A stretch of DNA of 64,000 bases from Sporothrix humicola (lineage: Eukaryota > Ascomycota > Sordariomycetes > Ophiostomatales > Ophiostomataceae), in the NCBI GenBank assembly GCA_021396245.1, contig WNYE01000102.1, positions 1-64,000 of the forward strand. Reading direction: 5' to 3'. The position numbers and the translations under genes were made by a program. The notes beneath the pieces were generated by a model. It was not told the origin of the DNA. It was given only the letters and a program-made list of their open reading frames with translations, and ran no database searches. Positions within the stretch are counted from its first letter, which is position 1; each line of letters opens with the position of its first letter. Positions 46,730 through 56,900 of the stretch are shown here, piece after piece.

Positions 46730-48997
46730 ATGGCCCACCAACTGCCACCCAGAAATTATGCAGATTTCCATTTCGTGACAGGCTCTGAGAACGTCAGTCC
46801 TTCCAGACTTGCCGGAACACCTTCCACAACCACGATCTTGGAAAACAAGGACCCCAATGCGCCCGGCCGTTCATCCTATCTTGAAGAACTGAATATTGGA
46901 GCGTTGCAGAATGTCCAGAACCTAACGCGAGTTTCTGCTACTTCTGCTCCTCCTGCCACTCCACGCAACAAGCACCTCAAAACCGCAGTCTCCTTTCCGG
47001 TAGATATCACCACTCCAGACTCGCTGGCCGACGATCTGAGCAACTTTCATATCTACAGCCCTCCCGAGAACGACGCCATCCCCGTACAAGTAGAATCGAG
47101 CGAAGCCACCGTACAACAGAAGCAAGAGGCTATCCCTATTTCTCCGAAAACTCCAGTGCTACAAAGACCAACCCATAAAGCAAAGCACGCCCATTTTGCG
47201 CTCCCAGAGCAGCCTTGCGACGGAGTCGAGGAGCCGAACTCGAATCTGACAGGTATGTTTAGAAAGTGACCATCTATTTTCTCATTTTCTGATGTGATTC
47301 GAGGGCAGAATTGACATGTCTCTCCCGTAGGTTCAATCAAGCGCGAGTCTTTTTCTGAGCTTCTGTCCGAACCCGATATTCAGTCCACTATTGAACGGCA
47401 CGACGCAAAGAACTTTAACTGGATTCTCTCTCTTCCTCGCGACGCTGGCAACTTAGTCAAGGATAAGCACTTGCGCCGCATTTGCTCGACCGCCGACCTC
47501 ACAGACAGTGCCAGTGAAAACCGCAAAGTTTTCTTTGGCTGCAACGTCTTGCGCCAGAGATCGTTGTCAAGAAGCTCCGTCACGGGCCGCGACCGGGCCG
47601 TCAACACTTACACCCTCATCGCAACTCCCCTGGGCGACCGCGCAGAAGCCAGCAACGTTCTCGCCCCAGCAGAAGAAATGATCGGCACACTCGTTCCTCC
47701 CGGCACTGCCGCACCGGCCTATGCGCCTGGTATGATGGCGCCGGACCTGAGCGGCATTTCGCCAAAGGCAATCGGCACATCGCTTGATGCAGGCTCCTTT
47801 GAGCGTGCGCAGTCGGTGCCTCGCTCGCCGGCAAGCTCTGTGGCCCGTATCGAGGATACTCTTGAAGAGCTGGACAGACTCGAGGACCAGTTTGAAGCGG
47901 TCCACCGTATGGTTCGTGTGAATCGCGTCGCCTCGCCTGACAAAGAAGAGCGGGACCAGCGGGCCACGAAGGCCAACGGTGCTGCTAAAGGCTCTGCTGC
48001 CAAAAGCGGCACCGTTCGCTCGAGGCCCTCTGACCCAGTGCGGACCTCGTCTGTTCGCAGATCGAATGGCGTGGCTAACGGAACAAAGAAGCCCGCAGAA
48101 GGAACGCCTGCAACGACATCTACTGCCGCGAAAAGACAAAGTGTGGTGGCTCGTCCTCTGAGCTTGCTACCGCCGAAGCCACCAGCAAAGTCGAGCAAGC
48201 CACCCACGACATCGACGTTTGAGCTTCCTGGCGAAGCCGTTGCTCGCAGACTCAAAGAACAGCGCGAGGCCCGTATGGCAGCTGCTGCCGCCGCCGCCGC
48301 CGCTGCTGCTGCGACGCCCACCAAGGCCGAACCTGGGCTTCGCAGGGCCCGGTCTGTGAAACCCCCGACGATCCCAACCTTTGAGCTTCCCGGAGAAGCC
48401 ATATCGCGCCGCAAGAGAGAAGCACACGAGGCCAAGCTCAGGCAGCAAGAGGAAGAAGAGCGCAGACGGCGCGAGTTCAAGGCGAGACCTATCCGCCTCA
48501 ATGTTACACCAAGCACAGTCCCGCGCGAGACATTGTCTAGCCGTGCTCGGACGAACCGTACGTCAATCATTGGCGACAGCGCCGCTTCTGGTGGACTGAA
48601 TGTACCCGCATCTGCACCTCCCGCCAACAGAAGACTGTCGGTCATCTCGTCCGATTCGGCTGGTCGCGCCACCGGCCAGGTGCCTCGTGGACGCGGTCCT
48701 ACCCTCGGCTCGTCGCCCACGACGGGTGGACTTAGCAGAGCTACGTCGACATCCACTGGTAGCATCAGTGGAAAGCGGAGCACGATCTCAATGGAAGACG
48801 TGCAGAACCAGAAGCTGCGGGGCCGGGAGATCCTCCAGCGCGACAGCATCCTGTCTTCGGACCGGGACCGCGAGAAGCGCGAACGTGAAGCGATCGCTAG
48901 GCAAGCTCGCCAGGAGGCATCTGAGAGGTCCAGACAGCTCAGCCGAGAGTGGGCTGAGAAGCAGAAGCTGAAGGCCAAGAAGGCTACGACTTCATGA
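46730..48997 (+). CDS. Basic disordered protein with TPX2-like repeats
   Basis: Two exons, 46,730-47,252 and 47,331-48,997, about 729 residues. The 78-nt intron has a GTATGT donor and CCCGTAG acceptor, with continuous frame across it. The N-terminal third is Ser/Thr/Pro-rich with several SP/TP sites and an NYADFHF motif near the start. The centre is Arg/Ala-rich. Near the C-terminus two similar units occur 162 nt apart (about 48,200 and 48,362): TFELPGEAVARRLKEQREAR and TFELPGEAISRRKREAHEAK. The second runs into a Glu/Arg helix and then REFKARPI. This layout (F-x-L-x-x-E with a basic helix, then FKA-x-P) resembles the C-terminal repeats of TPX2-family microtubule-associated proteins. The protein ends in a Lys/Arg/Glu helix (about 48,790-48,990). 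Spindle or microtubule association is inference, supported by the neighbouring DAD2 and shugoshin genes. Existence of the gene is firm; the family call is tentative. Confidence 0.8.
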
Positions 48998-49974
48998 AGC
49001 GACACTATGAGATGATTATCTCATGGTGAGAACGACAGAACAAGCACGACCCACGAGGGCTACTTGACAACGACTTACGACAATTCATTCATTCAACTTT
49101 CTTTTTTTCTTATGCACTCGTTTCCTTATATTTTTGTGTCCGGCGATGCACAAGCCTTTGAAATTCATTTCCTTTTATCTTTGTTATTATAAGTACCATT
49201 GATCCACAAAAGCTCTGATCAATGGAGCAGGCATTCACTACTAACAGCGACGCACGTTCTCTATCACGGCTGAGACATGAGCACGCACATTTCCTTTGTT
49301 TACTTTGGTTTTTTATCTGATTTTTTGTCAAGGCGTTTACTTGGACGGCCGGCAAGGCACGGATGGTGGAAGGAGAACTGGACAAAGGTGTATGGACTTG
49401 AGGGATTCGATGGGGGATGCAGTGGGACAAAACAACAAACTTATCATTCTTGACACTCGTTAAAGTTTTGTTTATTTTGAAAACTTTTTGACCTGCATTG
49501 GAGCAGTCTTACAATTGAAGCATTTCTATTACTTTTTTTGACGTTTCGAATTACTTTTCTTTTCCATTCTTTTCGTTATCACAAATGCCCTGCATGAGGA
49601 GGGCTTGCATAAGAATAATACGGGGTTTGTTGCAGCTCCAATGAACGGTCCCTATTCGTGCCCGGCTTATTAGAGCCGAGAGCCCACAATTCAGTGCGGC
49701 CTGGCCTAAGCGGGCGGGCTAAAACCCACTTCCACTAACAGCGTCAGCGGAACAGCCTTCCAACCAAAATCGAGTATTAACATCCTACCAGCAACTAGCA
49801 CCCAGCACCCAAGCCTTGCCGTTCTGCTTTGACACCACAACAGAGCGGGATTGCGGATCGCAGAAGGTGAGGAGAAAAGTGCCGCTGCAACCACAGCTCC
49901 GCCCATATCCCGTTCCGCATAAGACGATTACGATTAAAGCAGCTCTTTTTAAACCTCCTTCACCCCCCCTCAAA
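48998..49974. other. Tandem intergenic region before the carboxylesterase
   Basis: A 977-bp interval between two + strand genes. It should contain the 3' UTR of the TPX2-like gene (T-rich to about 49,600) and the promoter and leader of the esterase. No gene or structured element is seen. Confidence 0.55.
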
Positions 49975-52200
49975 ATGGACTCTCCATTCAATCCGCTCGA
50001 GTCTCCCTGGCTGTCGTGGGCATTTCTGTCAGTGACGTTTACCGGCGCAGTTGTGGCTCGATACCTCCAACAACAGCGGACAACACGCATTCACAGCCAG
50101 GGCCAGAACCACATCCATACTATGACAATGGCTCCTCCTTCCTCCACAGCTTCCGCTGGTGACAGCAAGCCGGCTGTTTCCAGCCTCGCGCCGCCTTGTG
50201 TTCGCCTGCCACAAGGAACCTACGAAGGTCGCCTGGTGGCCGTCGGCCAGAACGTCGTCGAAGCAGCCGGCCTCGGCCTCGGTGTTGGAAGCGATGGACC
50301 TCGTCCACAGACTCCTCCACCATCTTCCCGCGAACCTCTACCTATCCCGCACCAGGAAAGCTTGCCGAAATCGCTCGACGTCTTCCTCGGCATTCCCTAT
50401 GCACAATCCACGGCCGGCAACAACCGCTTCCGGGCGCCCGTGCCCATGACGGTCGACGAGCGCGGCACTGGCGACTTGGGAAGCCGTGTCATTCCGGCGA
50501 CGCGGCTCGGTCAGCGGTGCCCCGGCACGGCGTTCAACCCCTTTATCCCTGAGGGCGAGGACTGCCTCAATCTCAATGTGTACCGGCCGTCGCTCTCTGG
50601 GCAAGAACAGGCAGCCCGCACCGAGGACGAAAAGCGCATCCCTGCTGGCCCTCTACCTGTTGTGGTCTACGTCCACGGCGGTGCCTTCAATAACGGCATG
50701 GGCGTCGAGCGGGACATGGCCAGTTTTGTCGGGTATGCCGACGTCGACCTAGTGGGCGTGAGCTTCAACTACCGCGTGGGTGCCCTCGGGTTCCTGGGAT
50801 GGCAGAAGGCGGCGGACGATCTTAGTGAGGATGGCTTTGACCCCAAAGAGGCCGCCCCCATGAACCTGGGTCTGCGCGACCAGCAGGCCCTCTTTGCGTG
50901 GGTCCAGAAGAACATTCGCTGCTTCGGCGGCGACCCCAACAATGTCACCATCATGGGCCTCAGCGCCGGCGCCCATTCCATCGGCCACCACATCCTGCAC
51001 TACCCACCGGGCAAAGCGCCCTTCCACAAGGCCATTCTCGAGTCCGGCGCGCCCACCGCCCGCGCCATCTGGAGCGCCAACCACCCGCGGCCGCAGTCGC
51101 AGCTGCGCGAGTTCTTGGCGGCTGCGGGTGCGTTTTCGGAAGAGCAGCGCGGCCTGCGCAAGCCTGCGGTCTTTAATGGGACCACCAGCGCCCGCGAGAA
51201 CCGCGACATCCTCGAGTACTTGCGGGGGCTGCCCCTGGGCCAGATCGTCGCCGCCACCCGCAAGGTCTGGAACGACTACTCGGCCAGTGTCTGCTGGCCC
51301 TTCCAGCCGGTCGTCGACGGTGCCATCATCCCGCGCATGCCCCTGCGCACCTGGCAGGCCGGCTTCACACCGCAAATCCCTGTCATGACGGGCTTCAACT
51401 CCAACGAGGGCACCATGTTTGTCCCCGGCGACCAGGGCCGCGCCGACACCGACGCCCATTTCCGCAAATTCTTTGCCGATTTAGTGCCAGGGCTCACCAG
51501 CGACGACCTCGACGAGCTCTCGCGCGTCTACCCAGACCCCGTCACCAACCCAGACACCTCGCCCTACGTCATGCCCCGGCCGTACCCACCGGGCGTCTCG
51601 GGCCGCCAGTGGGCCCGCATCGAGGCCGCGTACGCGCACTACGCGTACATTTGCCCGGTCCTGCAGACGGCCCACTACCTGTCGACAAACCCAAATAACA
51701 GTAAAGTCTATGTCTATGAATACGCCGCCCACGCCATGCACTGGAACACGGCCAACCACGGCGACAACCAGTCGTGCGTGGCGCACAGCATGGCCGCACT
51801 GCAGGGCCATCCTGGCCTCCTCAAAGTGGCAGACGCGATGAACGGCGCCTGGGTGCGGTTTGCAGCGAGTCCCGTCGGGAACCCCAACGAGGAGCCGGAT
51901 GGCAGCGGCCGGGTAGGCAAGGGCCCGGCGGGTGTGACGTGGACGCCATTTGTCTCGCCTTTTGGCCAGGGTAAGGGCGAGGTCATGGTCTTTGGCAAGG
52001 GCAACGACGAACGTGTGCCGCCAGAGCAGCGCACAGGCGGGTCTGAGCCCAAGAGAGGCACAACGGCAGCTCTCCGGACCTTGTCCGAGTACGAGCTGGC
52101 GCAGTGCCGTTTCTGGTGGGACCGGGAGTCGTTGAGCGAGGGAGACGGCCGGCGGGACATTGCCGGTGCCCAAAAGGGTGTTGTCCAAAGCCGGCTGTAG
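49975..52200 (+). CDS. Membrane-anchored type-B carboxylesterase/lipase
   Basis: Intronless, 741 residues, starting at the ATG with CAAAATGGA context; the open frame extends further upstream without conserved sequence. It is an alpha/beta-hydrolase of the carboxylesterase type-B family. Motifs in order: FLGIPYAQ with nearby FRAP; EDCLNLNVYRP, the family signature 2; VYVHGGAF oxyanion-hole region; the nucleophile elbow GLSAGA with catalytic Ser330; NEGTMF with the acid Glu478; and NHGDN with the probable catalytic His595. The full triad is present, so it should be active on esters, but the substrate is unknown. The N-terminus has a hydrophobic stretch at about residues 13-32 preceded by few charges and followed by basic residues, suggesting a signal anchor rather than a cleaved secretion signal. 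Residues 45-75 form a Ser/Pro/Ala linker. At 741 residues it is longer than typical secreted fungal members (about 550), owing to the N-terminal anchor and linker and internal insertions. Confidence 0.95.
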   Translation: MDSPFNPLESPWLSWAFLSVTFTGAVVARYLQQQRTTRIHSQGQNHIHTMTMAPPSSTASAGDSKPAVSSLAPPCVRLPQGTYEGRLVAVGQNVVEAAGLGLGVGSDGPRPQTPPPSSREPLPIPHQESLPKSLDVFLGIPYAQSTAGNNRFRAPVPMTVDERGTGDLGSRVIPATRLGQRCPGTAFNPFIPEGEDCLNLNVYRPSLSGQEQAARTEDEKRIPAGPLPVVVYVHGGAFNNGMGVERDMASFVGYADVDLVGVSFNYRVGALGFLGWQKAADDLSEDGFDPKEAAPMNLGLRDQQALFAWVQKNIRCFGGDPNNVTIMGLSAGAHSIGHHILHYPPGKAPFHKAILESGAPTARAIWSANHPRPQSQLREFLAAAGAFSEEQRGLRKPAVFNGTTSARENRDILEYLRGLPLGQIVAATRKVWNDYSASVCWPFQPVVDGAIIPRMPLRTWQAGFTPQIPVMTGFNSNEGTMFVPGDQGRADTDAHFRKFFADLVPGLTSDDLDELSRVYPDPVTNPDTSPYVMPRPYPPGVSGRQWARIEAAYAHYAYICPVLQTAHYLSTNPNNSKVYVYEYAAHAMHWNTANHGDNQSCVAHSMAALQGHPGLLKVADAMNGAWVRFAASPVGNPNEEPDGSGRVGKGPAGVTWTPFVSPFGQGKGEVMVFGKGNDERVPPEQRTGGSEPKRGTTAALRTLSEYELAQCRFWWDRESLSEGDGRRDIAGAQKGVVQSRL

Positions 52201-52951
52201 TAAACGCAGGCCTTGTTACACCATTCATCTTTTACATAGCAAGCCCAAAATGCACATACGTCGTACATGCTGTATAAATACAATGTCTCGGAACATTTTC
52301 ACACACACATCGAGAGCAACAAGTTTTTAATGAATGCAAATTAAAAGTAAGGCGGGTATAGCGAGCTCCTCCACAGTACCCAAAAACTAGCTTTTTGTCC
52401 TCCCCATATCGAAAAACAAACAACAGAAGAAACAAACGAAACAGAATGACACACAACAAAACTGTGAAAACAATACAAGTAGAAAATAATAACCAAGGAA
52501 AGAAATATGTGCAGAGAAAACAGAGACAGAAAAACAACAAAGCCCTCGGGTTCATGCAAGCTATTTACACTTTCCGAGGACGATGGCATTTTTAGTTCTT
52601 TTGTGGGGTGAAGTCCGGAATGTCGAGTGACGGATGTGCGGAAATTGCGTATATATAGAATGGATATTGACGTAATAAATAATAACGAAAATAATTAAAA
52701 TAGCCGTATTAAGGTGAAGATACATAGATGATATGTGTGTATGTGGTGGTAGACAGAGAGAGAGAAAAGAGAGATTAAGGAAATGGGGGGATACGACAGT
52801 AAGACCGTTAAAACGCTATAGAGAGATATACAAAAGAGAGAGAAAAGGGCAAAGAACTCAAGAAAAAGTATGCAAAATGAGGACGTCGTTGAGATAACCA
52901 AAAAAAGCAAAAGCAAAACAAAATACAGAGAGAGCTCAAAATCTCACAAAA
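52201..52951. other. Convergent 3' region between the esterase and the Ser/Thr-rich membrane protein
   Basis: A 751-bp interval between two stop codons, A-rich on the + strand (hence T-rich for the leftward transcript). It includes short GA-rich runs at 52,750-52,860. No gene is supported. Confidence 0.6.
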
Positions 52952-54205
52952 CTAAAAGTTTTGTGAAACGTTGGCACTCTGCTGTGGGTAGTGTGCCGGG
53001 CTCTCGATGCGGGTGTTGCGCCGTGCCGGATTGTCGCGGATGACGGGAGCACCCGGCAGCTCAGAGGGCCGCGGCGGGCTGCCGTATGAGTTCTCGGCGT
53101 ACGGGTTGTTGCCGCCATACTGGTTGTAGTACGTCGCATCGGCAGCATTGGCGTAGCCGGCAACACCACCATCGCCAGAGCCGTCGGAGCGTGCGCCAGC
53201 GCTGTAGGAAGACGAAGCGTTCGAGGGACCTCTGCGAACATCGGCGGCGCGGTTGTTACCAGCAGACGGGCCCATGGCGCCCAGGATCTCGCCCTCGGGG
53301 GATTGTGTGCCGTCCGTGTACGCAACCTCGCCAGAGCGGCCGTCCGAGGGACCACCGCGCGTGGGCGAGGTGGCGTCCGAGAAAGCGGGGCCAGCGGCAG
53401 CGCCGCCGGACATGGTCGTCGAAGCCTTGCGGCCGGTCGAGCCAGCCAGAGTCGTGGTGCCCCAGCCGCGGTAGCCTGAAGAGTTGGCGTCCTCCTTCAT
53501 CATCTCGTAACCGTTGGCACCAGACGCGCCGCTTGCGGCCATGGCGGCCAGGTCGCGGTCGCCATTGGGGTTGAATGTGTAGTCCTCGACCTCCTTGCGG
53601 CGCTCCTCCTCGGCATCCTTGCGCTGCTTGCGCTTGCGCCAGAAGTAGATACCGGCAAGAAGCAACAGGGCAACAGCGGCAATAGGGACAACTACAGCAA
53701 CGGCAATCTTGCCACTGCTGGAGAGGCCACCGCCACCGGAGCTTCCCGTAGGGCCAACAACACCGCCAGTGGTCGTAGTACCGGCAGAGGTGGTGTGGGA
53801 TGAGGAGGGCTTGGTCGGGGCGGCCGTGCTTTGTGTGATCGTGAACGTGCTTGTGCTGGTACCGGGGTCGGAAGGCGTCACATAGGTTGTGCTCTGAACA
53901 GGAGGCGCGGAGGAAGTCGGCGGTGTGGGAGTCGAGGACGTGGTAGGCGGTGTCTCGGATGTCGTCGGTGGTGTTATCTCGGAAGTTGTTGGGGGTGTCG
54001 ACGTCGGCGGTGGGGCGCTGCTTGTCGGTGGTGTAGAGGGAGTAGTGGGCTCCGAGGTAGTGGGAGGGGTGGGTTCGCTCGAGGTCGGCGGCACGGAAGC
54101 TGGAGTACTGTCAGAAGGCGAGCTCGCATCACCACCAGGAGTGCTAACTGGCGCCGAGGGCGTGGTAGCCGCCCCCGGGTCACCCGTACTGTTGTTGGTA
54201 GACAT
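52952..54205 (-). CDS. Ser/Thr/Pro-rich single-pass membrane protein (Mid2/WSC-sensor-like architecture)
   Basis: One exon of 417 residues from the ATG at 54,205 (context ATCAACATG). Residues 1-165 are Ser/Thr/Pro-rich with imperfect PPTTSE/PPTSSAP repeats, a typical O-mannosylated extracellular stalk. A transmembrane helix spans about 167-189 (IAVAVVVPIAAVALLLLAGI), followed directly by a strongly basic stop-transfer (RKRKQRK). The cytoplasmic tail (about 190-417) is Gly/Ser/Asn-rich with tyrosine-containing motifs and ends VSQNF. The architecture matches fungal cell-wall stress sensors of the Mid2/WSC type, but there is no cysteine-rich WSC domain and no cleavable signal peptide, so an N-out signal-anchor topology is inferred. 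The open frame extends 42 codons upstream, but a CTAAC branch and TTTACAG acceptor at 54,240 suggest that this part is spliced leader. Confidence 0.83.
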   Translation of the reverse strand: MSTNNSTGDPGAATTPSAPVSTPGGDASSPSDSTPASVPPTSSEPTPPTTSEPTTPSTPPTSSAPPPTSTPPTTSEITPPTTSETPPTTSSTPTPPTSSAPPVQSTTYVTPSDPGTSTSTFTITQSTAAPTKPSSSHTTSAGTTTTGGVVGPTGSSGGGGLSSSGKIAVAVVVPIAAVALLLLAGIYFWRKRKQRKDAEEERRKEVEDYTFNPNGDRDLAAMAASGASGANGYEMMKEDANSSGYRGWGTTTLAGSTGRKASTTMSGGAAAGPAFSDATSPTRGGPSDGRSGEVAYTDGTQSPEGEILGAMGPSAGNNRAADVRRGPSNASSSYSAGARSDGSGDGGVAGYANAADATYYNQYGGNNPYAENSYGSPPRPSELPGAPVIRDNPARRNTRIESPAHYPQQSANVSQNF

Positions 54206-56900
54206 GTTGATGCTACTCAATCTCAACCTCAGATAAGCCCTGTAAACGAGTACCTTGTTAGCAACTGTGATCCGAGGAGGTGGCATGATAGTGCGAAGCA
54301 AGAAGAAATATGGGCTGGAAAGTGAGGCCACTAAGCATCATCGCAATGGGGAAGAGAGCAAGGGAGCGAAAGTGCAACATTAAACCGTTGACCACAAAAG
54401 GCAACGCTTGTTCTGTTTGTTGGAGGCCGCATGTGGCGGAACAAAGAAAAGATGGTGGGGAGAGGACACCAAATATGGGCGATGCTGCGAGCTAAGCTGG
54501 GCACCGCACAGCAGCCTGTAGTGATACACCAAATGTGCACACGAGCTCGTGAAATGTGCTTTTGCGCGCAGTCCGTTTGGCCCGGTTGCCCCTGTGTTCC
54601 TTGCAGAATCATCGCATCATCGCGGCGGACATGCGAAGCGCCGGAGGGACGAACGAGGTACGAGGAACGGGAGTAACAAGCGGAAAGGCAAGGGGAAAAG
54701 GGAAAAACAGGGGGAAAGGGAAAGAGCGAAGCGCTTAACGCGAGGCGTAACAAGGCTGAAGGACACCAAAAACTTACTTTGCAAACTAGATCGTTCGGAT
54801 GAGGATGACGGTCGGTAACGATCAAGTCGTGACAAAAGGTCAACGAGAACCCGAAAAAGGGGAGACGTTTGTTTCGAAAACGAGCCCGGTCGGGAATCGA
54901 GGTCGAGGGGAGGGGAGGGAAAACAAGCAGGCTTGCCCAAGCTGCTGTATTTTGGGGTTTGACAACGTCGGAGACAAAGCGACGTAGTGCTCGAGCGAGT
55001 GGCTGAGCGCGACTCGTTTCTCTTGCGAACACAAAACAGGGGTGACTGCGATTGTGTGTAGTGTGTGGATGTGCGCGTGGCGGACGACCCGAAAGCGTGG
55101 CCAAGAGAGACCAACTTGCAGACAGGACTCGCAAGGGACAGAAAAAAAGAGATAAAAATAGGGCAAATGGGCAAACTGAAAGTTACAACTTCAGCCCCAA
55201 AAATAATGCGAGGGAACTCCAAAAAGCCAAAAAGATCGGGAAGTGAGGGATATCCAAAATCGAGAAACAAGGGTGCAGCAGGCCAGCGAAAACAAAATAT
55301 CAATCTCTAAATCGTCTCTGGTGAGAGAAGGGAAAAAGAGAAGAAGAATTGAGATCGCTGTCGCAGAAAGCGGGCGGGCGCGACCAAAGTTAAATGAGAA
55401 AATAAGAAACCGTCGACCGTCGTCGGAATTTTATTTGTCTCTGGCAACAAGTGACTCGTATGCGGGCTGCGCGTGGTGTGTGGAGGTGTGGCGCGTTTTC
55501 CAATGTCGAATTTGGGAATTGGAGTTCTGGAGTTCGTGGAGTGTGTGGTTTGGGCTATTGCTGTCTCACGCTGAAGGATGTTGGGAAGCAAAAGCAGTCA
55601 AACGGGCAAATAGGCTCAAGTCAAGAAAGAGGCTGGAGAATTCGGGGATCGTGTCCAGTTGTTGGTCGAGCAGATATATTGCGGGTGAATGGCGAGCAAT
55701 GGCGCGGGAAGCCGTATTGAGTATGAGGTCAAGACTCGAAAGGGTGAGAAGGAGAGACACCTAGAAAAAGAGGCGTTCGTCTGGCAATCTAACGAGGCGG
55801 GACCAAGAAAGCCAAGAAGGCGACCGAAAAAAGACTCTTCTGTTTTTAAAATGAAGACGAAGAGACGAATTGGGCAGCTGGTGCGATAGCTCAGGCAACA
55901 CAGCAGAAGAACGAAGAAGAGATCGTTCTGCAAGATTGGCCGGTTTTTGTTGTCGAGTCGGAGAGTCGAAAGAGTCGAAGAAGACGCACAGAAAAATCTG
56001 CTCGTGTTTCTTTTGTGTTCCCAGCGCTGTGTTGCTGGAAATGGTTGGCCAAGTCAATTGGTGCTTTGCCGCTCGTCAAATACGTTTGCTGGCAAACAGT
56101 CGTTTTGTTGTGGGTTGCAACGGAAGCCGGAATGGGTGTTGTGTTGACTCTGTGCCTCGTGAATCAACAACGGATTAGAGATTTCGTTTGTCGGTCAGAG
56201 TTTCTGGCTGCTGGGCGCGGGAAGGGAGCCAGATGGATAGCGAAGAACGGAGAATGTCGCTGGTCGTCTCGTCTCGTCACCTCCTGGTGGTGGTGTTTCG
56301 GCACAGGAATGAGACGAAAGGGAGAGAGCAATTGGGGTGAAGGGGGAAAAGAGGAGGTCTCTGGGTCGAGCGGAAGAAGCAAAGACAAATAGTAATAGTA
56401 GGGCGTTGTAGCACGGGAGTACCACAACCAAGGTAAATAGGGGGCGTGTGGGAAAACAAATGAAATGGACGCTTGACAAACCGAATTGTCAACACCAAAA
56501 ATGAGTGTGGGAAAAGAAGAAAAGAATGAAGCCAAATGGAAGCCTCAATTTCGCGTGGTGAGAAGGAAAAGGTCAGAAAGAGAAACGAAGGAGGGAGGGA
56601 AAGGGAAGAAACGAGGAAGGAGCACACAAAGGCTCGGATACGAGGGAAAATTTGGGGGTGGGTGAGAAAGCCGTTCGTTGTTGGAAGGAGCGGCGCAGGT
56701 GCAAGAATGGGCTCAATGGGAAGGGGATACCCGACAGGCACACGCCAACACTACAGTAGCTTGTTTCCTTCTTTCCCTCTTTCGCCGGCTCCTCCTTCTC
56801 AATACGAGAAAATGGAAATGTGAGGAAAGAGCGAGATGGCCCAAAGCAGGAGGAGGCTACGAAGCTAAGCTAAGCCGTGAAAAGAGGAGGGAGAGTGCGA
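54206..56900 (-). promoter_or_regulatory. Long pyrimidine-rich leader/promoter of the Ser/Thr-rich membrane protein gene
   Basis: No coding gene is recognised. The + strand is markedly purine-rich for most of 54,640-56,680 (GGGAAAGG-type tracts), so the minus strand is C/T-rich, the signature of a leader transcribed leftward into the gene at 54,205. A likely splice acceptor ends at 54,240 with branch point GCTAAC at 54,257-54,262, so at least one 5' UTR intron is probable; its donor could not be placed with confidence. Confidence 0.45.

Noticed and set aside
54203..54331. 42-codon upstream extension of the Ser/Thr-rich membrane protein
   Set aside because: It is not a signal peptide by sequence and is crossed by a likely splice acceptor at 54,240, so it is more likely leader.
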